Origin: Glaciecola siphonariae
Lineage (GTDB): Bacteria; Pseudomonadota; Gammaproteobacteria; Enterobacterales; Alteromonadaceae
DNA: 64,000 nt
Assembly: GCF_042652645.1 (NCBI RefSeq)
Contig: NZ_JBHSGU010000029.1
Location: forward strand, 186,001 to 250,000
Reading direction: 5' to 3'
Part shown: positions 26,765 through 35,534 of the stretch, piece after piece
Layout of the letters: the number at the start of each line of letters is the position of its first letter
How positions within the stretch are numbered: the stretch's first letter is position 1
Notes under the pieces: model-generated
What the model saw: only the letters and a program-made list of their open reading frames with translations
Told to the model about the DNA's origin: nothing
Databases searched by the model: none
Position numbers and translations under genes: made by a program

Positions 26765-27298
26765 TTGATTAAAAGTAAACGTGACTTGTTTCGTTACCTA
26801 CAGCAAGACATAAAGAATAGTCATTTTAATCCAACATTTATGAATTACTTGTTTAGTGACATGTGGTGTTTCCACCGACGCCTAAGACGATTGGAGTATT
26901 TCCTAAATACAAAGCGTGGGAAATTTTGGAAAATCATTATTAAAATTGAAAAATATAGATTCAAAAAAATAAGTAAAAAACTCGGATTTAGCATCCCACC
27001 AAATGTTTTTGGGCCAGGTCTTTGCATTCCACACTATGGAACAATTGTAGTTAACCGAAAGGTAAGAATTGGAGAGAATTGTAAGATTCATACTTGCACA
27101 AATATAGGCGCAGATTTTAACGACCCCGACTCGTTCCCTACCCTGGGTAATAACTGTTACATAGGCCCTGGGGCCAAATTGTTTGGAAATATCAAAATTG
27201 CTGATGGAGTTAAAATAGGTGCTAATGCGGTTGTAAATAAGTCTTGCGAAGTAGAAGGGGCTGTTCTCTTAGGCGTGCCCGCTAAAATTCATTCATAA
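26765..27298 (+). CDS. Hexapeptide-repeat acyltransferase (serine O-acetyltransferase-like)
   Basis: 177 aa. The C-terminal half is a left-handed beta-helix with hexapeptide repeats (IHTCTNIGADF, GNNCYIGPGAKLFGNIKIADGVKIGANAVVNKS) and the CysE-type HYGTIVVNRKVRIGENC segment containing the active-site His. The N-terminal 60 residues are basic and helical. Short CysE-like proteins in polysaccharide loci usually acetylate a sugar intermediate rather than serine. The start is a TTG at 26765 with only a weak ribosome site; the next ATG at 26840 would remove part of the helical region. The gene is markedly more AT-rich than its neighbours, which hints at separate acquisition. It converges on the glycosyltransferase with 2 bases between stops. 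Confidence 0.85.
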   Translation: MIKSKRDLFRYLQQDIKNSHFNPTFMNYLFSDMWCFHRRLRRLEYFLNTKRGKFWKIIIKIEKYRFKKISKKLGFSIPPNVFGPGLCIPHYGTIVVNRKVRIGENCKIHTCTNIGADFNDPDSFPTLGNNCYIGPGAKLFGNIKIADGVKIGANAVVNKSCEVEGAVLLGVPAKIHS

Positions 27299-27300
27299 GC

Positions 27301-28143
27301 TCACACCCTTCTAATAAGAAGATATTTAGTAGTTGAAACCCACCCTGTGTACTTAGCAGCCAAGATAAGCCAACCGAGCTTATATCGTCTAGAAGTAAAA
27401 TTGTGAAGTAGTTGGTGAAGTACCCTTTTTTTAAAGGCTTTTTCTCCAAGCCATGCTCTATGTTTTATAGCTGATAAAAGGCGCTTTTCAGCGGCTTCTG
27501 GTCGAAGAGTCTTAAGCCTTTGAGTGATTCCTCCTTGAGTACCACGACGATACAAGTAGAGGGCTTGAGATAAGTTTTTTAACTGAGCCCCGCCATTAAC
27601 GACTCGAATAAAGAAATCCCAGTCTTGACCATTCTGTAATTCTTCATCGAAACGAAAGCTTTTAGCAACAGAAGCTTTAACAGTAACGCCGCTCATACCA
27701 CAGTATGTGTTACCCATCTTTAATTCTTCTAACGATACATAGGCTGCACTATTAACAATGCACTCACAATCAGTGTCCATTATTTCCTTGCCTGATGTAG
27801 TACCCGATATATCTGGCTCGTCTATATATGCTTGTTCTATGCTTGCCAAATACTGCGGCTTCCACGCATCATCATCATCTAAAAACGCAAGGATGTTAGA
27901 TTGCGCCAACGCAAGGCCTATATTTCTGCAAGCATTCGCACCGTGCACGGTTTCCAAGCGTTTTATCAAGATGTTTGGCGCACTGCTTTGTATTGTTTGC
28001 CAATCGTAATCGACGGTTGAAGCATCATCTACAATAATAATTTGTTCTGGCAAACGCTCTTGGTTTAAGACGCTTTGCAATGAAGTGCGCAGATAGTCTG
28101 GACGATTTTGAGTTGTTATTATTGCGGTTATACTTAATGTCAT
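27301..28143 (-). CDS. Family 2 glycosyltransferase
   Basis: 280 aa. A GT-A fold begins with SITAIITTQNRPDYLRTSLQSV, followed by IIVDDAST and the metal-binding DxD in FLDDDDAW near residue 95. A WDFFIRV segment with acceptor-side residues follows. There is no membrane helix except a weak C-terminal hydrophobic patch. It transfers a sugar from an NDP donor to the lipid-linked repeat unit at the cytoplasmic face. It is the last gene of a minus-strand exopolysaccharide run from 34605 to 27301, with 65 bases to the preceding sulfotransferase gene. Confidence 0.92.
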   Translation of the reverse strand: MTLSITAIITTQNRPDYLRTSLQSVLNQERLPEQIIIVDDASTVDYDWQTIQSSAPNILIKRLETVHGANACRNIGLALAQSNILAFLDDDDAWKPQYLASIEQAYIDEPDISGTTSGKEIMDTDCECIVNSAAYVSLEELKMGNTYCGMSGVTVKASVAKSFRFDEELQNGQDWDFFIRVVNGGAQLKNLSQALYLYRRGTQGGITQRLKTLRPEAAEKRLLSAIKHRAWLGEKAFKKRVLHQLLHNFTSRRYKLGWLILAAKYTGWVSTTKYLLIRRV

Positions 28144-28208
28144 ATGTTCGCTTGCGCCGTTTTAAAGATTAATCGGGTTTTCGCTATCTTGAGTCTAGCA
28201 CTGTTTAA

Positions 28209-28994
28209 TTAATGCGCTGATTGCTCTTTTATATCGCTTAAGAGTGCAAAGTCGTTCGCATAACGCTTTTTTATTTTATCGCACGTCGTATCACTAATGG
28301 ATGCCAGCTCACGCTGTGATGTCCTCATTTGGTTCGCATTCATCGAAACCGGCACAGTCAAGCCTCGTTTATCCATCAGCATGTGTATGACAGCTTGAAT
28401 CTCATTTAAAGGATACAGGTGCAGTTTTGTATTCGATGATGCATCACTTTCATACAGCTTTGCTTGTGAAATCCAATGACGGTCGGCGTAATCATCAGAG
28501 CCCTCCTCGGAGCAAAGCCAATCAACAAAATCGTCAAATGGCATATTAGGATAAAGCCCTTTGAAACGAGTAATAATGAAAATATCAGCAGCGCGCTGTT
28601 TAGTGCTTATTTTGTCCTTCCAGCAAGAATAAATTCTCTCAATCGGGTCACGAACAAACGAGAAGTGAAACATATCCTCAGACCGCTCGTCACGTTTTAT
28701 GTATGTGTTATACGATGCATCCAAGAAAAACTCGCTGCCGGGTATATCGTTTAGAAACAGTCGTTTCATGGTGCTTGAGGCAACCTTTGGGTTGCCAACA
28801 TACAATAAGTTAAATGCTGTGTTTAGAATAATGCCGCCGCGGTTGTCGGCTTTTGGCGGTGTCATTTTGCGAAGCAAATATCGAACGATGTATATACCAA
28901 ACGTTATTACACGCAGCAACCATGGTATCGCTGACAAATATGAAAGTAAGCGATTGATGACTCGTTTATATTTCCAGTTGTTCTTAACTATCAC
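28209..28994 (-). CDS. Sulfotransferase family 2 protein (second in the locus)
   Basis: 261 aa. An N-terminal hydrophobic segment (about 15-40, LSAIPWLLRVITFGIYIV) suggests membrane association. The PAPS-binding loop is VGNPKVASSTMKRLFL and the 3'-phosphate motif is FVRDPIERIYSCW. The motif NPKVASST, in place of PKxAGT, is seen in chondroitin/HNK-1-type and bacterial family 2 enzymes. The start is a GTG at 28994; no better ATG exists before the membrane segment. It sits 12 bases downstream of the flippase gene, so it is in the same operon. Together with the other sulfotransferase it implies sulfate on the polymer. Confidence 0.87.
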   Translation of the reverse strand: MIVKNNWKYKRVINRLLSYLSAIPWLLRVITFGIYIVRYLLRKMTPPKADNRGGIILNTAFNLLYVGNPKVASSTMKRLFLNDIPGSEFFLDASYNTYIKRDERSEDMFHFSFVRDPIERIYSCWKDKISTKQRAADIFIITRFKGLYPNMPFDDFVDWLCSEEGSDDYADRHWISQAKLYESDASSNTKLHLYPLNEIQAVIHMLMDKRGLTVPVSMNANQMRTSQRELASISDTTCDKIKKRYANDFALLSDIKEQSAH

Positions 28995-29006
28995 TTTGAG
29001 CTCACT

Positions 29007-30296
29007 CTATGATTTCTTTTTATTGCCGATTTTAAAATCTGAGGTGTAGGGGATTATAAGGCTTCTTACTGATACACCCTCACGGTAAGACATTAGAATA
29101 CAACATCCAAGCGCAGCGATGGCATAGCTAATTGTGGTAGATATTGCAGCGCCTGTGCCGCCATAAACTGGTATCAACAATATGTTAAGTATAATGTTTA
29201 AACACGCAATTGTACCCATCAGATAAACGGTCACAAGAGGTTGCCCCTGCCCTGAAAAGTATGAGTTGATGGTTTTAAAAACGGCTGCGAGCACTAGCCC
29301 TGGCAATAAATATAGGATAATAAAAAAGCTGCTCGCAAACTCTTCACCAAAGACCGGTCCAATCAAAAAATAGCAGGCGAACGCAAAGGGTAAGGCACTA
29401 AAGGCGGTGATAAGAAGTGTAAGCCTAGTTGTTTTTGCTACAGTCAACACTATCGAGTTATCAATGCTATTGGCTGTTTTAGACATTATGACTAGTAATA
29501 CGGCCCCAGGTAACTGCCATAAAAGTTCGCCTAACTGCACGGCTATGGCGTACCGTCCCACCTCATCAGGCTCTGCCATCCAGCTCATAATGAGTAGGTC
29601 GATTCGATAATTCGCGGTGATAAAAAAGAAAGCGAGCGCGTAAACCACGCCTAATCGAAACATAGGGAAAAAGGTCTTAGCGCTGAAAGTAAAGCTTAAG
29701 GTCTCATGCTTTTTAAGAAAATAAAGCGCCTGTACTAAATTAAATATAGCAGCGCCAACAGTTGCGAACATTACGGTTGATACGGTTAAGGTGTTAGATA
29801 CATACAGCAGCGCTATTGCCGCAACAAATAGAATTTTTTGTACCCAATGGGCTTTGTTAAACTGTTTAATTCGCTCCTTACCAAGAAAAACGCCCTTAAT
29901 AGCGTTCACGGCAAGTGTCGCTGGTAAAATCGCTGCTGCAGCGAGCATCATAATATTTGTAAACGCGTCTGGCCCAAACGTGCGCTGAAGCCAGTAAACC
30001 ATCAAATATCCTATACTACCTGCCAAAATCGTGTAGCTAAGCAAGGTACCAATAATTTCGGCATCGCTCGCTTTCTTTTTACCGATGTAAAAAATAGCTG
30101 CCTGCCTCATGCCGCCTTCTGTCAGGGTGACCAGTAGCGCTGGATAAACCAGTAAAGCAGCATATATTCCTCGACCCTCGGCTCCTAAACCGCGAGCAAT
30201 TAAGACTGCACTGATAAGCCCTATCGATAATACAAATATTCGTGTTGAAAACACCGAAAAGATGTTTCTAACTAAGCCTCGTTTTGCATCAGACAT
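29007..30296 (-). CDS. Wzx-type polysaccharide flippase (MATE/MVF superfamily)
   Basis: 429 aa with 12-14 predicted membrane segments throughout. The N-terminus (VRNIFSVFSTRIFVLSIGLISAVLIARGLGAEGRGIYAALLVYP) is typical of oligosaccharide flippases, with the GAEGRG loop after TM1. It moves the undecaprenyl-linked repeat unit from the cytoplasmic to the periplasmic leaflet. It lies between the sulfotransferase and polymerase genes in one minus-strand run. Confidence 0.92.
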   Translation of the reverse strand: MSDAKRGLVRNIFSVFSTRIFVLSIGLISAVLIARGLGAEGRGIYAALLVYPALLVTLTEGGMRQAAIFYIGKKKASDAEIIGTLLSYTILAGSIGYLMVYWLQRTFGPDAFTNIMMLAAAAILPATLAVNAIKGVFLGKERIKQFNKAHWVQKILFVAAIALLYVSNTLTVSTVMFATVGAAIFNLVQALYFLKKHETLSFTFSAKTFFPMFRLGVVYALAFFFITANYRIDLLIMSWMAEPDEVGRYAIAVQLGELLWQLPGAVLLVIMSKTANSIDNSIVLTVAKTTRLTLLITAFSALPFAFACYFLIGPVFGEEFASSFFIILYLLPGLVLAAVFKTINSYFSGQGQPLVTVYLMGTIACLNIILNILLIPVYGGTGAAISTTISYAIAALGCCILMSYREGVSVRSLIIPYTSDFKIGNKKKS

Positions 30297-30392
30297 ACGA
30301 CAAAACCATCAAGCAAGACGCATTAACACGAACAATCAGCCTGAGGCTATTGAGCATTGGTCTTGCGTGCTTTAAAAAACAGAATGGCATGT

Positions 30393-31637
30393 CTAAACCA
30401 CCTCTTGCTTAGACTTTTGATTTTCATTACAAATTATGAAAAAACAGATAAGAAACAAAAACATGTCTACACTATTGTGGTTGATAATAATGTAGCCAAT
30501 GTAATTTATTATAGCTTGAATAATTACCATCATGAGTAAAAGCGAAGTCAGCTTTTTGTTCGCAGGCGCAATGTAAAGCTTAATTGCGTTGACCAACTGA
30601 AAGGCCAATAAAAATAATAGAGCGCCCAAACCAACAATCCCACTATGCAGCATGATTTCTCGATAACCAGAGTGGGCGTTACCAATAAAACCCCAGCGTT
30701 CAATAAACGGGATCGCGCCCTCGCTCAACCAAAATGCACCATAGCCATAGCCAAGCAACAGCTCCTCAACAATCAAGGGATCGATAAGCTCCCATATAAT
30801 AGCTCTATTTGTTAATGTAGGGTCTCTGCCCAAGGCGCTTAGAATAAACTCGTATGCGATGTTTGCGATGTAACTTCCTAACAGCAACAATGCCATGAGT
30901 ACGATGAATCTGAGCAAATTCTGTTTGATTGCCTTGCCCTTAAAGGTGTTAAACAAAACAATTAATCCTGTTCCCATCACCGCCATAACGACTGCTGTCG
31001 CCGACTGAGACACCAAGACCGCAAACACAAGCAAACTCAGGCACACGAGGTCTCTTTTTTTCTGATACCTGCCTAATCCAATGAACAGCAGCAAACCATA
31101 TGTATAGACTCTTGCTGCCCCATTTTTATCGCCAAAAATTCCCCTAAACCCGAGTGATCTGTCAGACAAGCCGAAGCTTAGACCTTGTCCACTTAATACT
31201 GTAGTGATTAGACCAAGTACAACGGTTAAAACGATTGCGTTAGCAATAACATTCAACAAACTTGTGGGAGTGTACATTTTTACTAGCGCCAAGCAGGTGA
31301 ATACCATTGTGATTAAGGCAATCACCCGACGAACAGAGATGTTTGGCGTATAAGACCAAGTGATCGAAAAACTAAATAGCACTAAAAGCGCCCACAAAGG
31401 CCAAGCCATTTTAGCGATTTCACTTACGCTTACTTTTTGAATTTTAAATAATATAAACAGCCCAGCAAAAAAAATTGCCAGTCCAAGCACCTGATTGATT
31501 CGATTGCCCGAGCGAGAGCTCTCAATACCAGATTCGATGTTAAATAATAAATCGGCGCCAAATCCTACAATTGACAAGTAAAACCCTACTGCCATAAGGA
31601 GTGTTATTTTATAGAAGTCTTCTTTAGCGATTTTCAT
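30393..31637 (-). CDS. O-antigen ligase / Wzy-type polymerase family protein
   Basis: 414 aa with about ten membrane segments and a large periplasmic loop near residues 270-350 (LLGYGYGAFWLSEG, then GFIGNAHSGYREIML with the His expected in Wzy_C proteins). It is a likely polymerase for flippase-delivered repeat units. The start overlaps the stop of the upstream glycosyltransferase as ATGA, and a 96-base gap separates it from the flippase gene. A second protein of this superfamily is encoded at 38325-39740; which one polymerises the main polymer is not decidable from sequence. Confidence 0.88.
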   Translation of the reverse strand: MKIAKEDFYKITLLMAVGFYLSIVGFGADLLFNIESGIESSRSGNRINQVLGLAIFFAGLFILFKIQKVSVSEIAKMAWPLWALLVLFSFSITWSYTPNISVRRVIALITMVFTCLALVKMYTPTSLLNVIANAIVLTVVLGLITTVLSGQGLSFGLSDRSLGFRGIFGDKNGAARVYTYGLLLFIGLGRYQKKRDLVCLSLLVFAVLVSQSATAVVMAVMGTGLIVLFNTFKGKAIKQNLLRFIVLMALLLLGSYIANIAYEFILSALGRDPTLTNRAIIWELIDPLIVEELLLGYGYGAFWLSEGAIPFIERWGFIGNAHSGYREIMLHSGIVGLGALLFLLAFQLVNAIKLYIAPANKKLTSLLLMMVIIQAIINYIGYIIINHNSVDMFLFLICFFIICNENQKSKQEVV

Positions 31638-32734
31638 GAGAGGATTAATTCTCTGTATCTTGCTGCTGAATTCTCGGACGTAAATTGCTCTACAGTTAGT
31701 ATGGGCTCCGTCGGGCTAAGCTTGTTTTGCGATAAACCTTCTTGTATTGCAGCTTCCAACATCTTCGCATTTTGATTTTCAACAAGTGCGCCAATTTCTC
31801 CATCTTTTAGAATCTCTCTCGCCCCATGCGGACAGTCAAAGGCCACCACAGGAGTTCCAACCGAAATCGCTTCCACTATTGCGTTTGGACTTCCCTCAAA
31901 TCGCGATGACAATACATAAAGGTCTGCCGCTTTCATTTCGGCTATGGGATTTTCAGTATATCCGGGCATCGATACTTTTTGTGTGAGTCCTAAGGTGTCT
32001 ATTTGCTGCTGCAGTTCAGCACGCAATTCCCCTTCGCCGAAAATAATAAGCCGGCAGCTAAGTGTTTTGTTTATTTCAAACATGGCGTCTAGCAGCATAT
32101 CAAACCCTTTCTGATAGGCTAAGCGCCCTACTGCCACTATTACTTTTTCGGTTTTATCTAGCAGCCACTCGTGTTTAGGGGCTTGTTTGGCGGCATCTAT
32201 CGTTTCTTTTGTAATAACTGGGTTGGGGGCGGTAACAAGGTCTTTAGGTCTTACAATCGTGGTACTGATCAAATCGTTGGCAACCCCCTTTGAAACCGCA
32301 ATTACCGGTCGAGGTATTAACCTGTACACAAAGGGCGCTATAAAATAGGTCAACTTCATGACGGGGTCTGAGTTGACTTGTTTGTCTAATGAAAATGCAT
32401 TCCTTTCACTTACGCTGAGGCGCTTAATCCAGCCTAAACTAAAGCAGGCAATGGAAGTAATCACGTTAATATGAGTCAAGGCCGCTAAAATGGCGTCAGG
32501 CTTTATGTCTTTTAGGGCCTTTCGCAGCGGTATAAATGCGCTTAAGGTACGAGCACAGTCAAGCTCTGTGAGTCTTACTCTGCTGTCTAAATACGCCTTA
32601 TTCTGACCACCGCCGGTAATGAGCACCATGTCCACATAATCGCCGTCCTCAACCATCTGATTGGCCAGCCGCACCATCATTTTTTCAGCACCGCCGCCAC
32701 GCAAATCATGGAGAACTATGGTTATCTTAGACAT
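31634..32734 (-). CDS. Family 4 glycosyltransferase
   Basis: 366 aa from the ATG at 32734; a TTG one codon upstream is less likely. It has the GT-B fold: N-terminal ITIVLHDLRGGGAEKMMVRLA, and a C-terminal donor domain with VGRLAYQKGFDMLLDA, the FGEGELRAEL turn, and the EX7E motif in SRFEGSPNAIVEAISVGTPVVAFDCPHG. It is a retaining transferase using an NDP-sugar, acting at the inner membrane. It overlaps both neighbours by a few bases, so it belongs to a tightly coupled operon. Confidence 0.93.
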   Translation of the reverse strand: MSKITIVLHDLRGGGAEKMMVRLANQMVEDGDYVDMVLITGGGQNKAYLDSRVRLTELDCARTLSAFIPLRKALKDIKPDAILAALTHINVITSIACFSLGWIKRLSVSERNAFSLDKQVNSDPVMKLTYFIAPFVYRLIPRPVIAVSKGVANDLISTTIVRPKDLVTAPNPVITKETIDAAKQAPKHEWLLDKTEKVIVAVGRLAYQKGFDMLLDAMFEINKTLSCRLIIFGEGELRAELQQQIDTLGLTQKVSMPGYTENPIAEMKAADLYVLSSRFEGSPNAIVEAISVGTPVVAFDCPHGAREILKDGEIGALVENQNAKMLEAAIQEGLSQNKLSPTEPILTVEQFTSENSAARYRELILS

Positions 32735-33824
32735 CAACGCGTCCTGTGCATAAAGCTAAGTATTGAGAAGCAACGTTTTCATATGAAAACTGCTGCACGC
32801 CTGAGGATAAATTCTCTTGGGGCAGCGTTTCAAATGCAAGCATCGCCTCAAGCAACTTGTCTACGTTAAGATACTCTACCAATATACCGTTTATTCCATC
32901 ATTGATAATTTCACGCGGCCCAGTTGGGCAATCAAACGCAATAACCGGAGTTTCTAGCGCTAAAGACTCAATTAAAACAGTGGGCATGCCTTCATGCCGA
33001 GACGACAGTACAAACGCCTTTGCCTGCTTAATGCATGGATAAGGATTGCCAGTAAAACCAGCAAAACAAACGTACTGCTCAATATTTAAACTGCCCGCTA
33101 ACGAGGCTAAGCTGTTTTTTAATTCGCCCTCACCTAGTATTAACAAATCTGGTAAGCGCTCATTAATAGCCCGCGCTCTAGCATACGCCTGCAATAACAG
33201 GTCAAAGCCCTTCTGCTCGGCAAGTCTGCCAATCGCAATAAAATAAGGCGTCTGTGGCATCAACTCGTGCGCTAGTTCAGCTTTGGCAAACATGGTTTTG
33301 CTTAACACCGCGTTCGGAATAAAATGAACAGCCTTTTTGTTAAGCAACACAGAGCGCTGTATTTGCGTTTTCAGCGCGTTTGAAACCGCAACAATATTCC
33401 CATTAAGTGCGAAAAGAGAATAAAAGCATCGTATGGTCCATGCCGGCAAAGCTTGGTCACTAACATCAAATGCACAGTGGCGCGTATAAGTAACAGTGAG
33501 TTTTTTTGTGAGGAGCTTGGCAACAAACGCTAATACATTCGCTTGTTCGGTTGCCGATATCACGGCATCAATTTTATGGATTTTTATGACGGCGCGCACA
33601 TCTGTAAGCTTTTGCCAAAAACTAGCTGTTTTGCGGCTTCTTACGCTTTCAAACTTGGTGCTTAGCTGCAAAAAACCGTCTTCTTCCTCAGCCGCGTGGT
33701 TCATGACGTAAAAGAAACATTCACATCCCTGAGCAGTCAACGCTTCGGCTAAATTTCGATGAACTCTCTCAATACCGCCACTTTTCACAAACCACTTGTG
33801 TAAAAACAAGACGCGCGTTGACAT
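32727..33824 (-). CDS. Family 4 glycosyltransferase
   Basis: 365 aa, GT-B. The N-terminus RVLFLHKWFVKSGGIERVHRNLA resembles other GT4 acceptor domains. The C-terminal domain has IGRLAEQKGFDLLLQA, LGEGELKNSL and the EX7E motif in SRHEGMPTVLIESLALETPVIAFDCPTG. It is clearly homologous to the next gene, sharing the SR-EG-P and VAFDCP segments, so the pair may come from duplication. It lies 7 bases below the WecG-family gene. Confidence 0.93.
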   Translation of the reverse strand: MSTRVLFLHKWFVKSGGIERVHRNLAEALTAQGCECFFYVMNHAAEEEDGFLQLSTKFESVRSRKTASFWQKLTDVRAVIKIHKIDAVISATEQANVLAFVAKLLTKKLTVTYTRHCAFDVSDQALPAWTIRCFYSLFALNGNIVAVSNALKTQIQRSVLLNKKAVHFIPNAVLSKTMFAKAELAHELMPQTPYFIAIGRLAEQKGFDLLLQAYARARAINERLPDLLILGEGELKNSLASLAGSLNIEQYVCFAGFTGNPYPCIKQAKAFVLSSRHEGMPTVLIESLALETPVIAFDCPTGPREIINDGINGILVEYLNVDKLLEAMLAFETLPQENLSSGVQQFSYENVASQYLALCTGRVDV

Positions 33825-33831
33825 ATTACTC

Positions 33832-34605
33832 CTAGGTAGTTTGCCTAAACTTATGTTTCAACACGCAATATACACTATGTGGATTGGTTGTTAAGTAACG
33901 CCAGAAAAGTTTTTTAGGTTGGGTAAGTAGTCTGTGTAACCACTCGATGCCCGCTTTCTGCATCCACATTGGTGCACGGCAGTAGTCTCCGGTTACGTAG
34001 TTATAGCAGCCGCCGCAGGTAATAATAACAGGCACCTGTAGTTTGTCTTTATGCTGTATCACCCAAAATTGCTCTTCGGGCTTTCCTAAGCCCACCCACA
34101 AAATGTCGGGTTTTGCCGCATTTATTTGTGCAATGAGTTGGTCGCAATTTTGTTTGTCAAAGTAACCGTGATGGGTGCCGTTGAGCTTAAAGTTTGCATA
34201 ACGCTTAGTTAATAACTCGCCGCACTGAGAAACAACGTTTTCAGAACCGCCTAACAAAAAATGTGAAAGAGTAAGGCCTTTCCGTCCAGGAATATCGTGC
34301 ATGAGGTCTGTCGTAGCGCTTCTTTCCGGAATCGATACTCCACCCAACCACTTCGACATCGACACGACGCTTTGACCGTCGGCGTGAATCAAATCTGCTT
34401 GCGTTAATGCTTCATAAAATGCTTTGTCGGAATTGGCTAAGGATATCCCATGCCCATTCGAATCGAAGACAACCATGGGCTGGCTAGCCGAACGCTCTCG
34501 CACCATATCCACTTGTGAAGCGATAATGTCGACCAGTTGCTCACGAGTAACACATGCCGTTTTCAATCCGCCTACATTGGCGAAAACAACATCTTTCAGG
34601 GTCAT
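33832..34605 (-). CDS. WecG/TagA/CpsF family (GT26) glycosyltransferase
   Basis: 257 aa. The family core is complete: FDSNGHGISLANSD, ADLIHADGQSVV with the conserved Asp, HFLLGGSENVV, GTHHGYF, AKPDILWVGLGKPEEQFWV, and GGCYNYVTGDYCRAPMWMQKAGIEWLHRL. These enzymes add the second sugar to an undecaprenyl-diphosphate-linked first sugar. It is the first gene of the minus-strand run. The initiating phosphoglycosyltransferase that should precede it is not in this window. It is divergent from lapG across about 230 bases. Confidence 0.93.
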   Translation of the reverse strand: MTLKDVVFANVGGLKTACVTREQLVDIIASQVDMVRERSASQPMVVFDSNGHGISLANSDKAFYEALTQADLIHADGQSVVSMSKWLGGVSIPERSATTDLMHDIPGRKGLTLSHFLLGGSENVVSQCGELLTKRYANFKLNGTHHGYFDKQNCDQLIAQINAAKPDILWVGLGKPEEQFWVIQHKDKLQVPVIITCGGCYNYVTGDYCRAPMWMQKAGIEWLHRLLTQPKKLFWRYLTTNPHSVYCVLKHKFRQTT

Positions 34606-34832
34606 ATTTTTAATTCCGAATTACTACTGTCAAAATCTGGCCATATTGCGTGCATTTAAGCAAAAAACGAACCACATTAAAAGTCACCATTGGTATGGAA
34701 ACCCATAGCCAAGTATAAATAGGTCGCAAGACGCACTGCAAGCCACTCATTTTATTGCATTAATCATTAATGTTTTGTCGTTTACATACGATTACCTATA
34801 TAGACAAATCGATTTAGGTGACCCATACCGCG

Positions 34833-35483
34833 ATGCTTAGCAGTCGAGGCATACGGTTAGTTGTGTTGGCATGCTTAGTGTTAACCCAAGTGACGGTATT
34901 ATCAGACATCACGTTTTCTGAAAAGGTGTTTAAAAGCGTGGCTGAGCGTTATAGCGCTGAGGCAGAGGTGCGTGTGCGCGAATGGCAACAGCTTTTAGAT
35001 AAGCAGCGCGACTTATCAATCGACACCCAGCTTTATGAAGTTAATAAATTCTTTAATCAGGTATCTTTTATTGACGATATTCAGCACTGGGGAATAAAAG
35101 ATTATTGGGCCACACCATTAGAATTTTTAGGCACTAACGCTGGCGACTGTGAAGACTTCACTATTGCTAAATATTTTTCACTACGCGCCTTAGGTGTGCC
35201 AGCATCACAATTACGGCTCATGTACGTTACCGCCACTCGACCACGCCAAGCGCACATGGTCTTAGCCTATTATGAGACGCCATCGTCTGTTCCCTTGGTG
35301 CTCGACAATATCAACAAACGTATTCTCCCCGCGTCCCAAAGGCGAGACCTCATTCCCGTTTACAGCTTCAACGGTGACGGCTTATGGTTGGCTAAGTCTC
35401 AAGGCCGAGGACGTCAAATGCAGGGTAAAAACAACAATGCATTATGGGAAGACCTAAACAAAAGAATGCAGCAGGGCTATTAA
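34833..35483 (+). CDS. lapG: LapG-type periplasmic transglutaminase-like cysteine protease
   Basis: 216 aa from the ATG at 34833; a GTG at 34818 is in frame but has no ribosome site, whereas AGGTG lies 12 bases before the ATG. A signal sequence or anchor covers the first 25 residues. The BTLCP catalytic triad is visible: Cys in NAGDCEDF, His in QAHMVLAYY, Asp in VLDNIN. Family members cut the N-terminus of LapA-like RTX adhesins and release cells from biofilms when LapD is not bound to c-di-GMP. Its lapD partner follows 51 bases downstream. No adhesin or type I secretion genes are in the window. Confidence 0.93.
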   Translation: MLSSRGIRLVVLACLVLTQVTVLSDITFSEKVFKSVAERYSAEAEVRVREWQQLLDKQRDLSIDTQLYEVNKFFNQVSFIDDIQHWGIKDYWATPLEFLGTNAGDCEDFTIAKYFSLRALGVPASQLRLMYVTATRPRQAHMVLAYYETPSSVPLVLDNINKRILPASQRRDLIPVYSFNGDGLWLAKSQGRGRQMQGKNNNALWEDLNKRMQQGY

Positions 35484-35534
35484 TGAACAAGCATATGTTA
35501 TATAAGGTAAATAACTCACGGAGGAACATCCAAG

